From Tetraselmis striata (Eukaryota; Chlorophyta; Chlorodendrophyceae; Chlorodendrales; Chlorodendraceae): a DNA stretch of 64,000 bases. The notes beneath the pieces were generated by a model. It made no database searches. It was not told the DNA's origin and saw only the letters and a program-made list of their open reading frames with translations. Below, piece after piece: positions 57,964 to 64,000 of the stretch (positions within the stretch are counted from its first letter, which is position 1; the number at the start of each line of letters is the position of its first letter). Location of the stretch: positions 1-64,000 of the forward strand of contig VCJN01000739.1 of NCBI GenBank assembly GCA_006384855.1. The letters run 5' to 3'. The position numbers and the translations under genes were made by a program.

Positions 57964-58875
57964 GTTGTTGCTGCTCTTGCCGCGTCCGAGCCTATATTGG
58001 TCGTTGGGTGGTGTTAAGGTGGAAGTGCGGCGTGCGGCCGGGGTACAAGAACCTGAGGGCAGCCGACATCTTGGTCGAAGGTTCCGCTGCGTTGACGTCG
58101 TTTGCGAGGTAGGGGGCGGAAGCCACCAAGTACACTCCCACCGGCCATTTTGAGGCGAGGTCCTTGTTCGGGGCTGTCTCGGTGTGTTGGTATGGGGACC
58201 GGAATTTGGTGAGGTCCGCGGGGAGCTCGCATAATTTCTGCATGTAGGGATGGTTGAGGAGATGAGCTTTCTTGTAGGATGCGTCTATCCACTAGGGGAG
58301 GATGAGCACCGTGGCGGTAGACTCGTGCCTCTGAGCGTGCACGCTACGGAGAGCGTGTTGCACCGCTTTCAACATACATTTGTCATCGTATTCGGGGTTG
58401 GCGATGGACGTTTCAGCCCACAAGTACAGGTCGTTGGGGGGTTTAGCGCCCGAAAACTACATCTTCAGGGTACATACTATGATACTTGGAGGTGTAGATC
58501 GACTTGTTGAGGGGGTCGCTGAAAAGTTATGTGCGAGCATGGAGGGCGGTCATGATTGCCAGTGTAAAGCGGTCATCCGTGGCCCATCTATTTTTTTCGG
58601 ATTTGGTGTTTGGAATTGTTGTCGGCACTCGTAAGGGTGCCCACTCTGCACAGGAGCGCATAAACCTCCTCCGCAAACGTCTTATTTGTTCGGTCCGGTC
58701 TAAAGAGAAAGTGGAGGTGTTCGACCCTTCGGCGGTCGAGGGTATGGGAGGCTGTGCCGTCCGGCTTGTGGAGCACTAGTTGGTGTGCGTCCCGGATGCT
58801 GAAGTAGAATTCCCCCGTAGGCAGGGAGTCCAGGTCCGGATTGATGGTGGCGAGTCTAATTTCCACTTGGTGTTT

Positions 58876-58895
58876 GGGGGGGGGGGGGGGGGGGG
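58876..58895 (+). repeat. Poly(G) run, G20
   Basis: Polyproline-encoding on the LINE strand. Followed after one T by five more G. Confidence 0.95.
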
Positions 58896-58925
58896 TGGGG
58901 GCACGCGGCCGGTTGAGCGGGGGGT

Positions 58926-58961
<36 letters not shown>
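58926..58961 (+). repeat. Poly(G) run, G36
   Basis: Thirty bases from the G20 run. Also read as proline on the LINE strand. Confidence 0.95.
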
Positions 58962-58962
<1 letters not shown>

Positions 58963-60128
58963 TTCCGGGGTTTTGAGTCCGGTTCGAATTTGATGGCTTG
59001 CATTGAGTGCGCGCGGTCCGGATTTCGTATCCATAATGGATTTGGCTAGTTGCCAGGCTGGTTCCCATTGGACCTCGAATAGATGCGTGGTGTCGTCCTG
59101 GTAGTTTTTAAAGACGCATTTGGCACACCTGGCATCCGTGGCGAGGACGCAAGCGGGGTGGCCCACGTTATGGCACCCTGTGACGGGGCAGTTCCGGACT
59201 ATGCATGCAGCGGGAAGGTGGCAGTGAGTACAGTGACGTCGACCGGCGTTTTGTACCTGTAGTGGCGGAAGGCAGTCTTGTGTGATCGGTGTGCACGAGG
59301 CCGGGATGAAGCCCATTTGCTTTTGGGCGTTGATTTCCGCAAGGTTGAGGATTTCCGGGGCCCAGTGGACGACGAAGTATTGGTTGACGCACGCCATCTG
59401 GTCCTCGGGCTGTGGAGGTGATGCGGGTCACGTGGCTGGTTGGCAGGGGGGGGGTGCATGGACTATGAGGGGTTGCGCGCGGAATTGGGCCGTGCGGGCC
59501 TGGGCTGGGGCGCGCTAGGAGTGTAGGACCGGCGGGGCGAATTGCGGGCGGCATGCGGTGCGCGGAAGGACAGATAACCATGTGTTGTGTACGGAGAGCC
59601 GACGCATGTTGGGGGAGTGATAGCGCGGCGGGGGTACGGTACCTCTTGGTAGGGTGAGATTTTGCGATAGGGTATGTAATGCCTTCGGGAGGGCGGATCG
59701 GATGGCGGCTGGGGTGTGGGTGGGGGCGGCTCTGGTAATCTCTGCGACCGTTGTGAGGCGGTATACGGGGGCGTTGTTTCGTCGGTGGGCTGTCTGGGCG
59801 TCCCCCATGTCTCAAGACCGACTGCCCATAGCGGGGCCAACTTGCGCATTATGGCCGCGGTTTCAGGTTTGGCTTTGTATTGCTTGTACGTGGCGGTCCT
59901 ATCAGCGGGGGGTGGGTGTTCCGAGAGTTTGGTCCGTGCTGCTGCCTTCGTGGCCTCGTGCCGGTAGTTGAAGACCTCGCGGATAGAGGTGGCGAGGTGT
60001 GTGTCGTCGGCGAAGGCGTACGAGTACCCCGTGATATGGAGGTACATGTCGCGGTTTATGCGCGTGAGGCTTCGCAGTGCCGGTAGGAGTGGGAGGATGA
60101 TGTGCATTCCTCCGGCCGCTTGGCGTAT

Positions 60129-61743
60129 CTAGTGACCGTGTCGTTGATGCGAGCCCTGTGCCTGTCCCCCCTTAGGCCCGGCACGGTTTGTGTGTTCCAT
60201 ACGTGTTCCGCTGCCATTGAGGCTGCTTTGGCCCGGATGGAGAGGAAGCCGAGGCCAAGTCGGTCTTGGGGGCGCTGCAAGTAGGCTTGTCACGGAACGA
60301 AGGGACTTCGTGGCGGACACAGCGTTGCGGTAACCCGTGCCGAGGGTGGCATCGAATTGTTGGAGTTGTTCCGTGGAGAAGAGGCCTAGTTCTAGTGAGA
60401 AGAGCTTCCCCTTCATGATGGACTCGACTTTACGGGTCTTCCCGGTGGAGGAGAGGCGCAGTGTGGAGATAGCCCGGCCTATGGGTCGGAGTTCACGGAG
60501 CAGAGCGGAGTGGTGCGCCGTAAAGTTAAGTCTCATTGTGGTGGGGACACCTGGGATTTTGTACGGTTGGTCCGGGGGGAGGCGGTCTATGGGTTCGAGA
60601 TGGCATGATACTCCGAGGAGGCGCAGGTGGGAAAGTTGTTGGGAGAGGGCCGCCCGGTTCGCGGGGGAGAGGGGTTTTGGTCTATTCCATAGGGCTCCAT
60701 TGGCCTTGCATTTGGAGGCTGCTATCGGCATTTTAGTGTATTCGCTGAATTCTGAGAGTTTGGTGAGTTGGAGTTTCATGTCCGCTATTGTGGAAGTGGT
60801 AATATAATGCTTATCTCGTCCGCAAAGCCGTGGCCGGCGAATGTTCGTCGATTGGGGTGGGTGTCCTCCCGCATGCAGTGGAGAGGGTAGCCATGGCTAC
60901 CGACCAGGAGCCATTGCATGAGAGGTTCCGGAAAGAGGGTGAACAAGAAGGGGTATAGAGAGTCTCCTTGTAGGGTGCCTATGTTCACTTGGACCTTTGC
61001 CGTCCCCCCCCATGGGGTGTGATATGAGGTGGTCGTTTTGGAATATATGTCCCTACACACAGTGATGTACCACTCCGTGGGCATGCCCATGTTCGTCATG
61101 GTTTTGAAGAGTATCTCGTGGTCGGTGGAGTCAAAGGCGCTTTTGAAGTCAACATACACTGTGTATATGTCTTTGTGGTGTTCCATAGCGTCAGCATATG
61201 CGGTCATGATTGTGGTGAGACCATTGTGTAGCTGCATGCATGGGACGAAGCCATCGTTCGTGCCGCATCGAATGCCGTGTTCTCCGGCGTACGCAGCCCC
61301 AATCTTGTGTAGGCAGGCTGTCCACAGCTTCAACACGCAGTTCATGAGGGCAATGGGTCGATAGTTGCCGCATTCAGCCGGGGAGCCCCGTTTGTATAGC
61401 GGACATGTGACGCTAGTGCACCAGGTTGAGGGGTTTACAAGTGGCTAGACATGTGTTGGAAGAGGACATGGAGGGTTGAGGTAGTGGTGCTTTCCGGCAG
61501 CCACTTCATGACTTCGTTCGGGATTGAGTCCGGGCCTGGTGATTTTCCGGTACTAAGGAAGCGTTTAGTCTCGTGTAGAAGGGTGCGGGAGTATTGGGAG
61601 GAGAGACGGACGTTGGGATCGCCCTTTCGTTCGATCTTGAATGGGTCGGGGTTGGTCGGAAGTTCCCAAGGGGGTGTCCCTAGGATTTCGGGGGTGGCTT
61701 TGGCGAGTTGTGCGGCGTACTGGCTTTCTATGGCAGCCCTCAC
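60129..61743 (-). pseudogene. LINE reverse transcriptase
   Basis: Motifs in order on the minus strand: KSPGPDSIPNEVMKWLPE, then after a frame change MNCVLKLWTACLHKIG, VYVDFKSAFDSTDHEILFKT with the first catalytic Asp, GTLQGDSLYPFLFTLFPEPL, and GFADEISII, where the usual FADD box reads FADE. The thumb region follows in the frame 60779-60129 (LRLLGVSCHLEPID). At least two frameshifts and the altered box make this copy inactive. Confidence 0.85.
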
Positions 61744-62020
61744 CGGGTCGTCTGTGAGGCCTTTGGCTTTTTGCGGTGTCTACATGCGTCATCCGGGGGG
61801 TGGTGCTCTTCTGTCCTTGCGCTCGAGCGTTGAGGCGGCTGTGGAACATACGCGGGGGCGGGTTAGTGTCGTATGATTTGTTGTTGTCATTTTCCCGGTA
61901 CGCGTCGTACTTTCTTGTGGCGATTTTTATCTCGTGGTTCGTGCGTTTGCGACACTCGGTAAGTATGGCGTCCGGCGTGAGGGGTGTGTCTCCGCTGTCG
62001 GGCTTGACAACGCCCCGGGC

Positions 62021-62536
62021 TCAGTCGCGCACCAAAGCTCTTCTGGCGTTCATTACGGCGTCCGGGGTGCATGTATTCGGAGCCGTGAGGCGTCGCGGGT
62101 CTCGGGTGAGTCTGCGGAGGTGCCGGATGACGCGTTTGTGTTTGATGGGGAGATAGGTGGGGAGGCGTCCGCCGGGAAGGCGCGGTCTAGGGGCGGCGGA
62201 GGGGGCCGGGGTTGGCTTTGTCGGCCAGATTGTTGCTGTGTGGTCGAGGTGTAGATTGAGGAGGGCCATGAGGTCGGCCGCCATTTCATCGATATATGTT
62301 GTGGTGTAATCCGTTGAGGCTCCCAACCAATATTTCTTGAATTGTTGGGCGAGTTGTTCGGTTTCGGCAGTGCCATGTTGGTACGCCGCGGCTGCCTCGG
62401 GGGTTAGGGAGGGTAAATTGATATTTGCGTGTGGTTTGTCCCCTTGGCGGGGGTGCCGCGGGCGGCTCGAGATGAAGCAGGGCGCTCTGGGGCCTGATTC
62501 TGAGGCCTTTGTGGTCGCAGCAGAAGTCCGGTTCAA
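62021..62536 (-). pseudogene. LINE linker between endonuclease and RT
   Basis: An open frame of 171 codons with helical sequence (TAETEQLAQQFKKYWLGAST), in the position of the region joining endonuclease and RT. No catalytic motif. Confidence 0.5.
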
Positions 62537-62585
62537 AGATTTCTGCTATGAGGCGGGTGGGGGGCGGGGCCGCGACCCCAATGAG

Positions 62586-63554
62586 CTAGTGGTCGAGGGG
62601 CGTGTTCGTTGGAATGAACGTGGGCACTTCGTGGTGCCGTTGCATCATGCCGGCGTCCGCAAGGGGCTGTATATGTGTTTTGCTTGGGTGCGTGGCTGTG
62701 ATCAAGAGTTGGAAGCCTCCTCCTACGACGTGCGGGGAGCCAGTCTTCGTGGCAATCTCGTCGGTGGAGACGATGTAACGGATTACTTCATCGTATTTGG
62801 AAATCTCGGGCGTCATGCGGAGCTGCGGGAGGTAGGTCCCCGACAAGTATGTGGTCCGGTTGTTTGTGGCAGTTAGGCGAAGAACAAGGACGTGTGGGGT
62901 AAGGTGGGCCGGGATTGGAACCGCCTCCGTGCTGGCGTGGGCACCTGTGTAGACCGCTATCATGAGTCATGCCGCCCAATGGCCTTCATGCGAGACGAGG
63001 CATGGTCCCGTGAATATTTTGTATCCTAGCAGAAGGAGGAGGCGCCAATCTCTGCGCAGGTTCGGACGTTTTGTTTCTGTGAGTATCATTATGTCCGGGC
63101 AGTCCGTCAGTAGATATATGTGCACGTCATAGAGGGTGAATTTCGAGCCTCTGAGGTTGAAGGTTGTGAGGGTCGCCAGGGGGTCAGGGGGTGTGGGATG
63201 TGCAGATGTGGGGTGGAGGCGGGAAGTGGATGGTAGTCCGGGGTCGGGGTTTGTTGGGTCGGAGGGTGACGAGGCCTGGGGCGGGTAGATAGGCAAGCGG
63301 TGCCATTCAGGCGTCGGCTCGGTGGCATGTGGGCGAAGTCTAGCTCTGAGGTAGTCTGTCTCTGCGTTCGATGGCCTTCGCGCGGAGTGTCCTTGACGTC
63401 TCGCACAGTGCTCCGCTGAGAGTGGGGGCCAAGACGGCCATGCGTCGGAGTAAAGATGGGCATGTGAGGGCATTTGCTGAGTCCGAGGCGGGGGCGTGGG
63501 TGGTATAGCAACGGTATGGCCCGGTGGTAGCCGTCGGGTGGAATTGGAGGTCAA
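62586..63554 (-). pseudogene. LINE APE-type endonuclease
   Basis: N-terminal half in the frame 63554-62967: TTFNLRGSKFTLYDVHIYLL, then PDIMILTETKRPNLRRDW with the catalytic Glu. C-terminal half in the frame 62963-62586: the GDFN box reads VVGGGFQL, so the Asp is lost, and the end has NTPLDH in place of the SDH box. It is split by a frameshift and damaged at the active site. Confidence 0.7.
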
Positions 63555-63978
63555 GGATGTGGGACTTGGCTGCGGTTTTCTCTCTCAAGGTTAGCGGGGC
63601 CCGGAGCGGGCTGAGGTCAGCACGGGTGGGGGTATTTTTCGGTTGCGTTCCGGTTCCGGAGGGGGCGGGCGTTGATTCTGCAGTGGGTCGGGCCTGTGAC
63701 CGCGGGCCGCCGCTAGGTGCAACTGGGTGGGTTATGTGTTCTCGATGATACCGCCACGAGGCGGGGAGTGGTGCTCCTTGTGTAGTCCAGCGCCACATGG
63801 CTTTGTGCATGGCGTAGACATCTGTGCGCGGGTGGTACCTTATTGTGGCTGGTGGGACGTCGGTCATGAGGGCGGAGATTATCATTAGCCACTCGGTGGC
63901 ACATGACCACGGGGAGTCTCCATCTGTTTGACGGGGGACGGGGGGGGGGGGGGGGGGGGGGGTAGGCAGATAGTCCAC
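63340..63978 (-). pseudogene. LINE N-terminal region
   Basis: An open frame of 212 codons at the element's 5' side, Pro- and Thr-rich, overlapping the endonuclease frame. No zinc knuckle or other motif is visible, so an ORF1-like role is only positional. Confidence 0.4.
63940..63962 (+). repeat. Poly(G) run, G23
   Basis: Near the 5' end of the LINE. Polyproline on the element's strand. Confidence 0.95.
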
Positions 63979-64000
63979 CGACTAGGAAGGGGGGGCATCG

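Larger units (their letters stand above)
58588..59397 (-). pseudogene. LINE Cys/His cluster region
   Basis: An open frame of 269 codons with CTHCHLPAACIVRNCPVTGC, then HNVGHPACVLATDARCAKC. The paired cysteines and histidines suggest a zinc-binding, PHD-like fold. This is followed by polyproline from the poly(G) runs on the other strand and a motif-poor stretch. It lies between RT and RNase H in the element. Confidence 0.6.
56080..63990 (-). mobile_element. LINE retrotransposon, nearly full length, decayed
   Basis: On the minus strand, from the right window edge: an APE-type endonuclease region, reverse transcriptase, a Cys/His cluster and RNase H, then a C-terminal block (GWQCPIEIIPVTLNGSG) to about 56100. 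This is the domain layout of I/L1-like LINEs that carry RNase H. Frames are interrupted many times and three poly(G) runs break coding regions. The 3' end is near 56080, next to the end of element X copy C. The 5' end is at or just beyond the window. Confidence 0.85.

Overview
The window looks like nuclear DNA of a GC-rich green alga (chlorophyte). The evidence is: several genes split by short GT-AG (sometimes GC-AG) introns with conserved phase; TGTAA poly(A) signals, the usual chlorophyte form, downstream of several stops; eukaryote-only housekeeping genes (COQ9, ribosomal protein eL36, APE2 with PIP box and GRF zinc finger, a secreted PAN/Apple protein); and a mix of retroelements (DIRS-like, LINE, LTR) that fits green algae. 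I do not name a species. A striking background trait is frequent poly(G)/poly(C) runs of 19-45 bases, in introns, between genes and inside retrotransposon reading frames.

Layout. 1-8.3 kb: decayed mobile DNA. It holds an unidentified split ORF between two 60-bp direct repeats, a LINE remnant at 3.8-5.65 kb split by an 818-bp element with terminal inverted repeats, and a GC-rich foldback element at 6.9-7.8 kb with a solo copy beside it. 8.8-10.8 kb: COQ9 in eight exons. 12.2-16.4 kb: pieces of a retroelement whose C-terminal domain resembles a restriction-like endonuclease, in two opposed copies. 16.6-19.1 kb: short repeats and unassigned sequence. 19.3-19.8 kb: a SEC-C zinc-motif gene. 21.4-26.5 kb: a frame-broken DIRS-like tyrosine-recombinase retrotransposon.

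27.98-34.6 kb: a compound repeat (called element X here) into which a 4-kb gag-only LTR retrotransposon has inserted. 35.1-49.5 kb is the gene-rich core: an RG-repeat protein, eL36, APE2 and a three-PAN-domain secreted protein. 50.6-53.1 kb: a second, uninterrupted copy of element X in inverse orientation. 54.4-56.0 kb: a third, diverged and truncated copy. 56.1-64.0 kb: a nearly whole but decayed LINE on the minus strand, with APE endonuclease, reverse transcriptase, Cys/His cluster and RNase H.

The host genes do not form a pathway. COQ9 acts in mitochondrial ubiquinone synthesis, eL36 in the ribosome, APE2 in DNA repair, and the PAN protein probably outside the cell. The main story is nested insertion of several transposon classes around two islands of ordinary genes. 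The element X family, whose two- or three-part array recurs with fixed ends but matches no transposon class I know, is the best candidate for something undescribed.
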